DNA of 64,000 nt, taken from Candidatus Acidiferrum typicum (GTDB lineage Bacteria; Acidobacteriota; Terriglobia; Acidiferrales; UBA7541). Of the stretch, positions 54,552 to 63,817 are shown piece by piece (the stretch's first letter is position 1; the number at the start of each line of letters is the position of its first letter). The notes below the pieces were generated by a model. It saw only the letters and a program-made list of their open reading frames with translations. It was not told the origin of the DNA and did no database searches. The DNA lies in contig JAOAPV010000047.1 of the NCBI GenBank assembly GCA_025463055.1, positions 62,001-126,000 of the forward strand, given 5' to 3'. The position numbers and the translations under genes are program-made.

Positions 54552-55091
54552 GATCCCCAAACGCTCCCTCCACAGGAGCCCTGGCACCCAGTGGGTAGAC
54601 TGAGGCCAGAATAACTCTTCACGATAGCAGGGGCGAGTTGGCGCGGTCAACTTGGGGATGAGAGTGTATCGCGGAGGCTTACAGCAAATCCTGTAGAGTA
54701 TTTATGTTACGGGTAAAATTTGGCCGGGGGTGTCACGTTTTTACTCGGATTTATGCAGCAATATGCTGAGAAAGAAGGACTTACCGATGGCGTTCGGGTT
54801 GCACCCCAGAGAATGTGGGGGACGCGAGCCGAGGATCCCTTTAGGGGATTGAGGGCTGGGCCGGTTCGCTCGTCCCCCTTTTTCATTTTCGCTCCCCCCC
54901 ATTTTCAGTTTAGTTGGTCAGATTCGACGCTGTACTCGGGCGCTCGAACTCCGAAGAGACCCCAAACATAAAGGTGAATGTCGTCCCTGCCGTGTAAACC
55001 CGACCACTGCGTCTATTCAAGATTTTCTTAGGGTGGGTCAGGCCTGACAGGGTTCGGGGCGCACGCTTATGCTGCGCTCGGCGGCCAGATG
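54552..55091. other. gap before uvrA with a plus-strand terminator
   Basis: About 540 bases between the uvrA start and the end of the oxidase operon. No supported protein gene lies here: the frame 54720..54971 runs through the hairpin below. The region must hold the uvrA promoter. The strong hairpin with T-run at 54817..54883 points rightward, although no plus-strand gene precedes it, so a small RNA could be made here. Confidence 0.4.
54817..54883 (+). terminator. orphan intrinsic terminator on plus strand
   Basis: GGGGGACG (54817..54824) pairs with CGTCCCCC (54871..54878), followed directly by TTTTT. Inside lies ATCCCTTTAGGGGAT, a further stem, and GAGCC/GGTTC can extend the outer one. The T-run on the right means rightward transcripts would end here, though no coding gene precedes it. 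A -35-like TTACAG and TTTATG lie about 120 bases upstream, suggesting a small RNA. Confidence 0.5.
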
Positions 55092-55406
55092 CTAGGTCCA
55101 GGAGCGGGAAACGTAATCGCTCATAGTCATGAAGAGCATTATGGCGAGCCAAAAAACGGAGGCGATGATAACGAGCTGCGTGCGCTTGGGGCTGTACTTT
55201 GCGTGCATGAAGAAGAGGACGACGAGCGAAGCTTTAAAGACCGCGATGGTGAGGGCGACGATGATGTTCAAGCCGGAGAAATACTGATTGAGATCGATCT
55301 TGGCGGCGACGACGGTTAGAAAGGTGCAGATCATGAGAGCGGCGAAAATGGTGAGATAGAGCGTTGGTGATGCGATGTGGTGTTGTTCGCTGTGTTGTTC
55401 GGACAC
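55092..55406 (-). CDS. ctaF: cytochrome c oxidase subunit IV
   Basis: The 104-residue protein has three hydrophobic segments (SPTLYLTIFAALMICTFLTV, GLNIIVALTIAVFKASLVVL followed by FFMHAKYSPKRTQLVI, and SVFWLAIMLFMTMSDYV). The FMHAKYSPK element is the signature of the bacterial COX4 family. It is the last gene of the oxidase operon, 25 bases after subunit III. Subunit IV helps assembly and stability of the aa3 complex and is not catalytic. Confidence 0.9.
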   Translation of the reverse strand: MSEQHSEQHHIASPTLYLTIFAALMICTFLTVVAAKIDLNQYFSGLNIIVALTIAVFKASLVVLFFMHAKYSPKRTQLVIIASVFWLAIMLFMTMSDYVSRSWT

Positions 55407-55431
55407 GCGGGTGCCTTTCTTCAGCCTGCCA

Positions 55432-56085
55432 TCAATGACGATCGATCAGGTAGAGCAACGGGAACAGAAAAATCCACACGATATCGACGAAGTGCCAGTA
55501 TAGGCCGATGTTTTCCACCGGCGTGTTGTATTCCGGCGTGAAGCGGCCGCGCAAAGATTCCCTGATGAGCCAAAGAAGCAGGCCGGCACCGATGATCATG
55601 TGCAGGGCGTGCAGGCCAGTCATGCCGAAATATAGCGAGAAGAAAAGCTGCGCGTGGGCGTTGGTGGCAGCATCCGCGCCGGGCTCGAACTGGAAATTCC
55701 AGCCGGGAATGTGGTGCTCGACGTATTTGTCGTGATACTCGACGGACTTAATGCCGAGAAAGACTGTGCCGAGGACCAGTGTGGCGATCAGGAACCAGGT
55801 GAGCGCTTTTTTCTTACCAGTTTGCGAGGCCCAGACAGCCATGGCCATGGTTAAGCTGCTGCCAATGAGGACGACGGTGTTGATGGCGCCCCAGGACAGT
55901 TTGATGGTCTTGCTGGCTTCACTAAAAATGTCGGGATAGGTCGAACGATTGAGCGTGTAGGTCATGAACAGGCCAGCGAAGAAAAGCACTTCGGTGGACA
56001 GGAAGATCCACATGCCGAGCGAAGCGGTTTCCCGCTGCTGCTCCAACGTTCGATACTGTTCGTACAGTTCTCCGGTGCGATGCAC
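55432..56085 (-). CDS. ctaE: cytochrome c oxidase subunit III
   Basis: The 217-residue protein has five hydrophobic segments and typical subunit III features: [20 protein letters not shown] at the N-terminus, [16 protein letters not shown] in the middle, [20 protein letters not shown] with the conserved Gly-Leu-His, and [20 protein letters not shown] at the end. The length is that of the bacterial five-helix form. It lies between subunit I and subunit IV in a compact operon on the minus strand and belongs to the inner-membrane aa3 complex. Confidence 0.95.
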   Translation of the reverse strand: MHRTGELYEQYRTLEQQRETASLGMWIFLSTEVLFFAGLFMTYTLNRSTYPDIFSEASKTIKLSWGAINTVVLIGSSLTMAMAVWASQTGKKKALTWFLIATLVLGTVFLGIKSVEYHDKYVEHHIPGWNFQFEPGADAATNAHAQLFFSLYFGMTGLHALHMIIGAGLLLWLIRESLRGRFTPEYNTPVENIGLYWHFVDIVWIFLFPLLYLIDRH

Positions 56086-56103
56086 GCGGGGCTCCTCTAA
56101 AGT

Positions 56104-57771
56104 TTAGTCGTCTCCGTGCGCGAGTGCAGGCGCACCACTTACATCCAGGCCGAGATCCGGCCGGTTATCGTAGTCGTACGGCTCCCAAGTGACTTCGGGC
56201 GTGACATCGAAATTTTCGGTAGGCGGTGGCGAAGGCGTTCGCCATTCGAGCCCCGTACCGGGCCAGGGGTTGGGACCAGCTATTGCGCCGTAGCGCATGG
56301 ACCAAGTGAGATAAATCATCGGAAGTAGATAGCCGAGCGCGAGGATGGAGGCCCCGGCGGTGGACATCACGTTGAGTACTTGAAATTCAGGGGGATAGCT
56401 GGCGTAGCGGCGGGGCATGCCCAAGTAGCCAAGGATGAATTGCGGAAAGAACGTGAGATTGAAGCCGAGGAACAAGGTAATCGCGGCGATGCGCGCGAGA
56501 AATTCCGGATATAGCTTGCCGGTGATCTTGGGCCACCAGTAGTGCAAGCCGCCAACGTAGCCCATCACCGCGCCGCCGACCATGATGTAGTGGAAATGCG
56601 CGATGACGAAATAAGTGTCGTGGAGATGAATGTCCAAGCCGAGGCACGCGAGGAATAGGCCGGTAAGCCCGCCGATGAGAAAGAGGCCGATGAAGCCCAG
56701 GGCGTAAAGCATCGGAGTGTCGTAAGAGATGGAACCTTTATAGAGCGTGGAGGTCCAATTGAAGACCTTCACAGCGGAAGGAATCGCTACAAGGTAGCTG
56801 AGCAGCGAAAAGGTGAGCGCGGCATAGGTGGATTCGCCGGTCACAAACATGTGATGAGCCCAAACAAAGAAGCCGATAACGGCGATGGCGATACTGGAGC
56901 CAGCGATGAAGGAGTAGCCAAAGATTGGCTTGCGCGCGAAGGTCGGAATGATCTCGCTGATGACGCCCATGGCCGGCAAAATCATGATGTAGACGGCGGG
57001 ATGGGAGTAAAACCAGAACAAGTGCTGGAAGAGAATGGGGTCGCCGCCGAGCGCGGGATTGAAGAAGCCGAGGTGGAACACGCGTTCCAAGCCGGCGAGG
57101 AGCAACGTGATGGCAATCACGGGAGTGCCGAGAATGAAGATGATGCTCGTAGCGTATTGCGCCCAAACGAAAAGCGGCAAGCGGAACCAGGTCATACCGG
57201 GCGCACGCATGGTGTGCACGGTAACGATAAAGTTCAAGCCCGTCAGGATGGAGGAGAATCCGTTGATAAAGACGCCGAGTACGGCGGGCGTGACGGCGGA
57301 ATTGGAATAGACGCTGCTGAGCGGCGTGTAAAAAGTCCAGCCGGTATCGAGGCCGCCGGTGGAGAAGGAATAGAGAACGAAGCAGCCACCGACGAGGTAA
57401 ATATACCAGCTCAAAAGATTGATCTTGGGAAAGGCCAGATCCTTGGCGCCAATCATGATGGGCAACAGGAAATTGCCCAGAACGGCGGGAATGGAAGGAA
57501 TCAGGAAAAAGAAGATCATAGCCACGCCATGCATGGTGAACAGCTTGTTGTAAGTTTCCGGCGTGACGAGCAGACCCTTGGGGCTGAGCAGGTGAATGCG
57601 AATCATGGTGGCGAACGCGCCGCCGATGAAGAAAAAGAAAGTGACCGAAGCGAGATAGAGCAGGGCGATGCGCTTATGGTCGGTGGTAAGAAGCCACGAA
57701 CGAATGCCCCAGGTGGCGTTGAGATAATGCTCGCGCGGCATTTGATTAACCGCTGCTGGTGTGGCGCTCAT
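56104..57771 (-). CDS. ctaD: cytochrome c oxidase subunit I
   Basis: The 555-residue protein is the catalytic core of the haem-copper oxidase. It contains the low-spin haem ligand in [20 protein letters not shown], the CuB and Tyr-His segment [20 protein letters not shown], the CuB His pair in [15 protein letters not shown], and [18 protein letters not shown] with the haem ligands. Twelve hydrophobic segments are visible. It reduces oxygen to water and pumps protons. Its start lies two bases from the stop of the subunit II gene. The C-terminus ([20 protein letters not shown]) is a soluble tail. Confidence 0.97.
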   Translation of the reverse strand: MSATPAAVNQMPREHYLNATWGIRSWLLTTDHKRIALLYLASVTFFFFIGGAFATMIRIHLLSPKGLLVTPETYNKLFTMHGVAMIFFFLIPSIPAVLGNFLLPIMIGAKDLAFPKINLLSWYIYLVGGCFVLYSFSTGGLDTGWTFYTPLSSVYSNSAVTPAVLGVFINGFSSILTGLNFIVTVHTMRAPGMTWFRLPLFVWAQYATSIIFILGTPVIAITLLLAGLERVFHLGFFNPALGGDPILFQHLFWFYSHPAVYIMILPAMGVISEIIPTFARKPIFGYSFIAGSSIAIAVIGFFVWAHHMFVTGESTYAALTFSLLSYLVAIPSAVKVFNWTSTLYKGSISYDTPMLYALGFIGLFLIGGLTGLFLACLGLDIHLHDTYFVIAHFHYIMVGGAVMGYVGGLHYWWPKITGKLYPEFLARIAAITLFLGFNLTFFPQFILGYLGMPRRYASYPPEFQVLNVMSTAGASILALGYLLPMIYLTWSMRYGAIAGPNPWPGTGLEWRTPSPPPTENFDVTPEVTWEPYDYDNRPDLGLDVSGAPALAHGDD

Positions 57772-57773
57772 AA

Positions 57774-58757
57774 CTATTTCTTCCCCGTGGCCGGCGCAAC
57801 TCCTGAGCCCTTAGTGGGCACTGGTTGCGACTGCAAAGACTTGATGTACGAAGTGAGATCGATAATCTGCTCCTCCGTCAATTGTCCCTGGAAACTGGGC
57901 ATTAGGGGCGCATACCCGGCCACGATTTTAGCTTGCGGGTTCAGAATCGATTCACGAAGGTAGGCGTCGTCCGCCGTAACCGCGGAACCATCGGCCAAGA
58001 GGACATTCGCTCCATACACGCCGTTCAGGGACGGCGCGCGCCCAGTGCCGTTGGTCACATGACAAGTATTGCAAGCCTTCTCGGCAAAGAGCTTCTCGCC
58101 AGCGAGGACGGGATTGGCGGTGGCTTCGGACGAGCCCGACAGCCAAGCGGCATACTCCATTGGCTCCATGACGGTTACCCATCCGCCCATAAGGGCGTGA
58201 TTTGTGCCGCAATACTGCTGGCAGAAGAAATGGTAGCGCCCGGCCTTGGTGGGACGGAACCACATCGTATTGTAGTGGCCTGGAACAACGTCCATCTTGA
58301 CGCGAAAGGCGGGGACGGAAAAATCGTGGATGACGTCTTCGCTGGCCAGGATGAGCTTGACGTTGCGACCGACGGGAACGTGTAGCTCATTAATCTCGCG
58401 CAAACCAGTGGGTTGCTGAATCTTCCACATCCACTGCTTTCCGATCACGTAGATATCGAGGGTATCCATGGGAGCGCGGCGAAAATCTACATACACGACA
58501 GCGCCCCAACCGAACATGGTCAACGCCAGGAACAAGGGAACCACGATCCAGGCAGTCTCCAGCCGCATATCGCCGTGAATCGGGACACCGACTTCACCGG
58601 GATGTTTGCGGCGGTACTTAAAAAAGAAATAGATGATGGCCGCTGTGATGGCAATGGCAAAGAACGCGCAGACCGCGGTGATGTACGCCATCAGCCCATC
58701 GACGCTCATCGCGAAGTTCGAGGCTTGCTCCGGATACAGTGGTAGATCCGCCTGCAC
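57774..58757 (-). CDS. ctaC: cytochrome c oxidase subunit II with cytochrome c domain
   Basis: The 327-residue protein has two membrane segments ([20 protein letters not shown] and [20 protein letters not shown]), the CuA region with [14 protein letters not shown], and the CuA ligands in [14 protein letters not shown], followed by a fused cytochrome c domain ([20 protein letters not shown], Met near YAPLMPSF). Such a caa3-type subunit II takes electrons from cytochrome c. I chose the GTG at 58757, four bases after the SCO gene's stop, with AAGGAG about 12 bases upstream. The frame also opens at 58820 within the SCO gene. Confidence 0.93.
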   Translation of the reverse strand: MQADLPLYPEQASNFAMSVDGLMAYITAVCAFFAIAITAAIIYFFFKYRRKHPGEVGVPIHGDMRLETAWIVVPLFLALTMFGWGAVVYVDFRRAPMDTLDIYVIGKQWMWKIQQPTGLREINELHVPVGRNVKLILASEDVIHDFSVPAFRVKMDVVPGHYNTMWFRPTKAGRYHFFCQQYCGTNHALMGGWVTVMEPMEYAAWLSGSSEATANPVLAGEKLFAEKACNTCHVTNGTGRAPSLNGVYGANVLLADGSAVTADDAYLRESILNPQAKIVAGYAPLMPSFQGQLTEEQIIDLTSYIKSLQSQPVPTKGSGVAPATGKK

Positions 58758-58761
58758 AGTC

Positions 58762-59631
58762 TTATTTCGCTCCTTGTCGTGCGCCAGCTTGCGATGCTGA
58801 ACTATTTGCCGCGTGGACATCCCTACGGCGGAAAATCAGTATGCCCGCGACAATGCTGAAGACAGTCAGAATGCCACCCAGCCGAATAATTTTCAGAATG
58901 GTGGCGCTATAGCGGGCAGTCTCAGGATCGTAATGAAAGCAAAAGAGCAGCAGATGATCGATAGGCGTTCCGATTTTTCCGGCGGAAGCGTCTACCAGGC
59001 CGAGGCGCACATCGCGAGAAGGGTACTCGACGCCATAGAAGTAGCGCGAGATGCGTCCATCCGGGGTGATCAGCATAATGCCGCTGGCGTGGGCGAAAAG
59101 ATTGTTCTTTTCGTCGAAGGAGTAACGGAAATTGGCGGCAGTCGTCAGCGCGTGAATCTGCTCCTCTTTCCCGGTGAGAAAGTGCCAACCGGACGCCGTT
59201 TCCGGACGGCCGTAATGCGACAAGGCCGCAGCTTTTTTCTTGGCAGCCATGTCTGGAGTTTCGCGCGCGTCAAAGCTGACGAAGACTACTTCGTAGTCTC
59301 GCGCGGCGTTGAAGGAGAGCATCTTCAGCGAGCCGACGACCCCTTGCTCAACCTGATTGCAAAGCATAGGACAGCCGTAATAAACGAGCGCGAGCAACAC
59401 CGGCTTGCCGCCGAAATATTGGCGCAACTGGACATCGCGGCCAGACTCATCGCGAAAAGTAAGGTCGAGCGGCAGTTGTGCATTGAGCTGTGGCTCGAAG
59501 CCGACGTTCTGGAGCTGCTTGGGCAAGCCTGAGGAGGCTTTACCGACACTATCCGGAATAGTCTGCGCGCCCACAGTGGCAGAGAAGGCGAGCAACGCAA
59601 CGATTCCGGTGATGGAACGAAAACAATTCAT
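58762..59631 (-). CDS. SCO1/SenC-type copper chaperone
   Basis: The 289-residue protein has a signal peptide (RSITGIVALLAFSATVGAQT), then a thioredoxin-like domain with the copper-binding CxxxC in ALVYYGCPMLCNQVEQG, the third ligand His in NLFAHASGIMLITPDGRISR, and a C-terminal membrane segment (LGGILTVFSIVAGILIFRRR). SCO proteins deliver copper to the CuA centre of oxidase subunit II, here encoded by the next gene. The ATG at 59631 gives the expected start; an upstream frame to 59694 is only basic noncoding-like sequence. Confidence 0.93.
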   Translation of the reverse strand: MNCFRSITGIVALLAFSATVGAQTIPDSVGKASSGLPKQLQNVGFEPQLNAQLPLDLTFRDESGRDVQLRQYFGGKPVLLALVYYGCPMLCNQVEQGVVGSLKMLSFNAARDYEVVFVSFDARETPDMAAKKKAAALSHYGRPETASGWHFLTGKEEQIHALTTAANFRYSFDEKNNLFAHASGIMLITPDGRISRYFYGVEYPSRDVRLGLVDASAGKIGTPIDHLLLFCFHYDPETARYSATILKIIRLGGILTVFSIVAGILIFRRRDVHAANSSASQAGARQGAK

Positions 59632-59635
59632 GCCC

Positions 59636-60106
59636 CTATTTCTTCTTCTTTTCCGCCGGTGGCGTGGAGGCAGCCGGCAAACCTTTATCAGCAATAATCT
59701 TCATGGCATCTTCCACCGGAATCTGAGCAATGCCGCTAGTTTGATCGATCCAGCCCGCTTGTTCATTGGCCTGAATATCTTCCTGCAATTTCTCGCGTAA
59801 ATCAGATTGCGGGTCGGTACGGTGACCGGGAACACCTTGCAGGCGAGGTTCCGGAGGCATGGTCAAGTAATCCTTGCCCATTTCCTGGCGCACAGGCGGA
59901 GGAGGCGTGTCGGACTCCACAGCCATCTTGGTTGTGGCGCGAAGGATAAACACGCACACGACATACGAGAGGATAACCGCGACGGCCAGCACCGCAAGGT
60001 AGACGTATATTGTGCGAGCTTTGACGTCGCGCGTTTCAAACGCGACCGTGTCGTGCTCTGGCACCGCACCGGCGTTGTGAGCCGAGTTGTGAGACTCAGT
60101 GCTCAT
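59636..60106 (-). CDS. small membrane protein of the act-cta operon (156 aa)
   Basis: The protein starts at the ATG at 60106, 11 bases inside the actF end, so the genes overlap. It has one hydrophobic segment (IYVYLAVLAVAVILSYVVCV), then a soluble part with TMPPEPRLQGVPGHRTDPQS and a helix VEDAMKIIADKGLP, ending in a Lys-rich tail. I do not recognise a named family. Proteins of this layout occur after actF in acidobacterial operons, so it may be an accessory subunit or assembly factor. That role is inferred only from position and the single anchor. Confidence 0.6.
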   Translation of the reverse strand: MSTESHNSAHNAGAVPEHDTVAFETRDVKARTIYVYLAVLAVAVILSYVVCVFILRATTKMAVESDTPPPPVRQEMGKDYLTMPPEPRLQGVPGHRTDPQSDLREKLQEDIQANEQAGWIDQTSGIAQIPVEDAMKIIADKGLPAASTPPAEKKKK

Positions 60107-61280
60107 CGTTTGCAATCGCCTCCGCAAGCTTTGGATCGCCGACTGGGAGCACCGGTAACTGCTTGAGTTGCCCGGCGAAGAAAAAGAACCACAAGCCTCC
60201 AAGTCCAAGCGCCGCGGCCAAATCCCAGATAGTGGGCAAAGCCCTGGGGGTAAATTCCGGGCGCGTGTACCAGAAAAGGTCGACCAAGCGCATAAAGATC
60301 AGCCAAACGGCGACGGCCGGCAGGAGCTTGGGATTGCGCTTGAGGTCGCGCGAGAGCAGTAAAAAGAAGGGGACAAAGAAATGAAAGATGAGCACGATGA
60401 CGGCGACCACACCCCATTGACTATGCAGGCGTGAGTAGTAAAAAGTGATTTCCTCCGGCTGGTTGCCCGCCCAGATGATCAGCAGTTGCGAAAATTGGAA
60501 ATACGCCCAGAGCATCACGAATGCCAACAGCAGCTTGCCCAAATCATGAATGTGGCGCGGCTGCAAAACGCCGGAGAGAGGGCCGCTGCGGGCCAGCAGC
60601 ACCACTATAGCAATCATCAGCGACATGGAGGAAATGAGCTGGCCGGCTACAAACAGGAAGCCGTAAATGGTTGACGCCCAGTGCGGCGAAAGTGACATCA
60701 CCCAGTCGATCGCGGCGAAGGTCATGACAAAAACGTAGAGGATGATGCCCGGCCCGGCAAGCATCTTGAAACGCCGGCGGACCGCGGTGTCCTCGGGATT
60801 GGCGTCTTGTTCGCGCGACCAACGGTTGAACAGAAAAACGAGAATGCCCCAAACCGCGAAATAGAGGATGGCGCGGACACGGAAGCCGTTGGGCGTCAGA
60901 TAGCTGCGCTGGAATTCCGAGAGAGCGCCTTCGCCCGAGGGAGGCGCATTGAGCCAAGCTCCATAGAGATACTTCATGCCGAAAAGGATCGGTACGAAAA
61001 GCACGGCAACCACGGCCAGGGCTCGCGTGGCGGACTCCAAGGGGCGGCGAATCATGATGCCCCATTTTCCGCCGGTTAGATGTTGCAGCATCAACAAGCC
61101 AAGTGACCCGAGCGAAAGGCCCAAGACAAATATGAAGGCGAGCAGATAGGAGGGGAAAAACCGGTCTGGAGCTTTGATAATCCCAATTATGCAAATCAAT
61201 AGGCCGACTACGCCGGCGACGAGCGCGCGCCGGCGGATACGGTCGATGCTCTCGGGCGCTCGATAATCCTGCGCGGTCAT
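60096..61280 (-). CDS. actF: alternative complex III quinone-side subunit ActF
   Basis: The 394-residue protein is an integral membrane subunit with about ten hydrophobic segments and the ActF features FAAIDWVMSLSPHWASTIYG, LLAFVMLWAYFQFSQLLIIW, GNQPEEITFYYSRLHSQWGV and RLVDLFWYTRPEFTPRALPT. ActF resembles a second NrfD/PsrC-like chain paired with ActC in alternative complex III. It probably helps form the quinone site and the proton route. It is coupled to actE by a 4-base overlap upstream and followed by an overlapping small gene. Confidence 0.88.
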   Translation of the reverse strand: MTAQDYRAPESIDRIRRRALVAGVVGLLICIIGIIKAPDRFFPSYLLAFIFVLGLSLGSLGLLMLQHLTGGKWGIMIRRPLESATRALAVVAVLFVPILFGMKYLYGAWLNAPPSGEGALSEFQRSYLTPNGFRVRAILYFAVWGILVFLFNRWSREQDANPEDTAVRRRFKMLAGPGIILYVFVMTFAAIDWVMSLSPHWASTIYGFLFVAGQLISSMSLMIAIVVLLARSGPLSGVLQPRHIHDLGKLLLAFVMLWAYFQFSQLLIIWAGNQPEEITFYYSRLHSQWGVVAVIVLIFHFFVPFFLLLSRDLKRNPKLLPAVAVWLIFMRLVDLFWYTRPEFTPRALPTIWDLAAALGLGGLWFFFFAGQLKQLPVLPVGDPKLAEAIANDEH

Positions 61281-61897
61281 TCCGTCTTTCCTCCGGGCGC
61301 GCCCTCGCCTTTTTTCTCCGCAGGCGGATGCAAAACTTTTTCGCGCACGTCTGGCGGCAGATCCGAAATTTTGGCGTTGCGGCTCAACTGCAGGGCGCGA
61401 AGGTAGGCCACGATGGCCCAGCGATCGCGCGGCGGAATCTGCGCTGAGTAGGAGAGCATGGCGCCGAAGCCGTTGGTAATGACGTCGTAAACGTAGCCGT
61501 TAGGCACCTGGCGCAAACGATCCTGATGGTAGGAGGGCGGATGTTTCATACCGCGCATGGCCACCATGCCGTTGCCGTCTCCCTGCAAACCGTGGCAGGG
61601 CGAGCAGAAAATCTTGTAGCGGCTTTCACCACGCTCGAGCAGTTCCATATTGAGGGGAACTGGAAATGCGTTGGACTCCTTGCCAACTGCCATTTCGTCC
61701 TCGATCACGGCGCCGCGCGCAACGGTATTTTCCACGAGGGGACGCGCGGAGCGGCCGTCGGTGAAGAAATCGGAAGGCCATAGCGGCCGATCTTTGGGCT
61801 GCTCGGCCATGTCTTGCTTGAGGCTGCAACCAGCCAGCAATAGCACGGCGACAATAGCGCACAGAAGAGGAGTCCGGGGCCGCGAGGCGCTAATCAT
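61277..61897 (-). CDS. actE: alternative complex III cytochrome c subunit ActE
   Basis: The 206-residue protein starts with a lipoprotein signal (LLCAIVAVLLLAGCSLKQDM), the Cys after LLAG being the lipid site. It has a monohaem cytochrome c domain with FCSPCHGLQGDGNGMVAMRG and a Met ligand near GFGAMLSYSAQIPPRDRW, then LRALQLSR. ActE accepts electrons from the iron-sulfur/haem chain of the complex and passes them to the downstream oxidase. Its start overlaps the actD end by eight bases. The C-terminus is Lys/Pro-rich. Confidence 0.92.
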   Translation of the reverse strand: MISASRPRTPLLCAIVAVLLLAGCSLKQDMAEQPKDRPLWPSDFFTDGRSARPLVENTVARGAVIEDEMAVGKESNAFPVPLNMELLERGESRYKIFCSPCHGLQGDGNGMVAMRGMKHPPSYHQDRLRQVPNGYVYDVITNGFGAMLSYSAQIPPRDRWAIVAYLRALQLSRNAKISDLPPDVREKVLHPPAEKKGEGAPGGKTE

Positions 61898-62435
61898 CTT
61901 CGACCTCGCTGACGTTGACCGCGTTTAGGCTCTTGAGAAAGCGCAACGAATCGGAGAGGCTGAACTTCGGATCGCTCGATTCGATGCACAAGAAAAAACG
62001 GTCCGAGGTAGCGTGTTTGGCGAAACGATCGACATTAAACAGCGGGTGATGCGGGCGCGGCAGTCCGTTGAGCGCGAGCATGCCGAAGACGGCAGAGAGC
62101 GAAGCGCCAAGCACGGTCAGTTCAAAGGTAACGGGGATGAATGCCGGCCAGCTATTGTAGGGACGGCCACCGATGTTCAATGGATACGCGATTACGCTCA
62201 CCCAATACTGGAAAAAGAATCCACCCAAGCCGCCGAGCAGTCCGCCTATCAGGGTGATTAAAGGAACTGCGTTGCGCTTCAAGGCCATGGCTTCGGCAAG
62301 ACCTTCGACGGGGAACGGCGCGTAAGCCTCAAAAGCATGGTAACCAGCCAAGCGCGTTCTCTCAGCCGCTTGTATGAGCTGCTCCGCGGTTTCAAATTCC
62401 GCGACCACTCCGTAAGTGTGCGAGCGATGGTCCAT
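61890..62435 (-). CDS. actD: alternative complex III membrane subunit ActD (DUF3341)
   Basis: The protein starts at the ATG at 62435, overlapping the actC stop in a TAATG arrangement; the longer open frame to 62654 does not resemble the family. The 181-residue product reads HTYGVVAEFETAEQLIQAAE, AYAPFPVEGLAEAM, two hydrophobic helices with LITLIGGLLGGLGGFFFQYW and AFIPVTFELTVLGASLSAVF, and the C-terminal FFLCIESSDPKFSLSDSLRF. This is the DUF3341 layout of ActD, a subunit with two membrane helices of unknown exact role. Confidence 0.92.
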   Translation of the reverse strand: MDHRSHTYGVVAEFETAEQLIQAAERTRLAGYHAFEAYAPFPVEGLAEAMALKRNAVPLITLIGGLLGGLGGFFFQYWVSVIAYPLNIGGRPYNSWPAFIPVTFELTVLGASLSAVFGMLALNGLPRPHHPLFNVDRFAKHATSDRFFLCIESSDPKFSLSDSLRFLKSLNAVNVSEVEDD

Positions 62436-63817
62436 TACTCGTGTTCTCCGGAAGTATGCCGGACTAATTCGCGCATCTCGGCGATAGAGATGGCAGGTAA
62501 CACGCGAACAAACAAGAACAACAGCATGGTGAAGAGTCCCAATGTGCCGACGAACGTGGCGTAATCCCAAAAAGTGGCGGAGTAGCGGCCCCAGGCGGAG
62601 GGCATGAAGTCGCGCGTCAGGCTGATGACCACAATCACGAAGCGCTCCAGCCACATTCCGGTGTTAATGATCAGCGACATAATGAACAGGGCGGGGATGT
62701 TGGTCCGTACTTTGCGGAACCACAGCAGTTGCGGCGTCAAAATATTGCAAAGGATCAGCGCGTAGTAAAAATGACTGTACGGCCCGTGGAAGCGCATTTT
62801 CGTGAGGTAGAGGTCGAATTTATTTCCGCTGTAGACCGACATGAACCATTCGAAGTAGTAGCCGTAGGCGACGATGAGGCCTGTGGCAAGCATCACCTTG
62901 GCCATGTTTTCTAGGTGGCGCATGGTGATGAAGTCTTCAAGGTCGTACGCTTTGCGCAGCGGTATTGCGATGGTGAGCACCATGGCAAAGCCGGAGTAGA
63001 TAGCGCCGGCGACGAAGTAGGGCGGGAAAATGGTGGTGTGCCAGCCGGGAACGATAGCGATCGAGAAATCGAAGCTCACAACGGTGTGAACGGAGAGCAC
63101 GAGGGGCGTTGCCAGTCCCGCGAGTAGCAGGTACGCCGACTGATAGCGGTGCCAGTGACGCGCGGAGCCGCGCCAGCCCATAGCGAGCATGCCGTAAATA
63201 ATTTGCTTGGGCTTGGTGACGGCACGGTCGCGAAGCGTGGCGAGGTCTGGAATCAAGCCCACGCCCCAGAAAAGAAGAGACACGGTGCCGTACGTCGACA
63301 CCGCGAAAACGTCCCAGATGAGCGGGCTGCGAAATTGCGGCCACAAGTACATCGTGCTGGGATACGGGAACATGTAGTACGCCATCCACGGACGGCCGGT
63401 GTGGATGAGCGGGAACAGGCCCGCGCAAGCCACGGCGAAAAGGGTCATGGCCTCGGCGAAGCGGTTGATGGACGTGCGCCACTGCTGGTTCAAGAGAAAG
63501 AGAATGGCCGAAATCAGCGTGCCGGCATGGCCGATACCGATCCACCAAACGAAATTGACGATGGCGAATCCCCAGCCGACCGGAATGTTGATGCCCCAAA
63601 TCCCCACGCCTTTGGCAACCAACCAAGCGACCGATACGGTAAGCACCATCACCAACGTGAAAGTGAGCGCGAAGCCCGCAACCCAACCGAGAGAAGTCGG
63701 GCGAGTGAGAACGATGGCGCTGATCTTGTCGGTGACGGAGGCATAGGTGTGCCCCGGCTCGAGAATCGGCGAGACCGGCCGCGCGTCTGCAGTGTTATAG
63801 GGCGGACGCGTGCTCAT
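62435..63817 (-). CDS. actC: alternative complex III quinol-binding subunit ActC (NrfD-like)
   Basis: The 460-residue protein has about ten hydrophobic segments and NrfD/PsrC features: [20 protein letters not shown] with [20 protein letters not shown], the segment [60 protein letters not shown] and [20 protein letters not shown]. ActC is thought to hold the main quinol site of alternative complex III. It overlaps actB by four bases (ATGA) and actD by one base, so the operon is compact. Confidence 0.93.
   Translation of the reverse strand: MSTRPPYNTADARPVSPILEPGHTYASVTDKISAIVLTRPTSLGWVAGFALTFTLVMVLTVSVAWLVAKGVGIWGINIPVGWGFAIVNFVWWIGIGHAGTLISAILFLLNQQWRTSINRFAEAMTLFAVACAGLFPLIHTGRPWMAYYMFPYPSTMYLWPQFRSPLIWDVFAVSTYGTVSLLFWGVGLIPDLATLRDRAVTKPKQIIYGMLAMGWRGSARHWHRYQSAYLLLAGLATPLVLSVHTVVSFDFSIAIVPGWHTTIFPPYFVAGAIYSGFAMVLTIAIPLRKAYDLEDFITMRHLENMAKVMLATGLIVAYGYYFEWFMSVYSGNKFDLYLTKMRFHGPYSHFYYALILCNILTPQLLWFRKVRTNIPALFIMSLIINTGMWLERFVIVVISLTRDFMPSAWGRYSATFWDYATFVGTLGLFTMLLFLFVRVLPAISIAEMRELVRHTSGEHE

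Noticed and set aside
54720-54971. Plus-strand frame upstream of uvrA
   Set aside because: It runs through a strong terminator hairpin and has repetitive, non-protein-like composition.
56851-57963. Long plus-strand frame of 370 codons opposite ctaD and ctaC
   Set aside because: It is a shadow of GC-rich coding sequence on the other strand; the minus-strand genes are certain.
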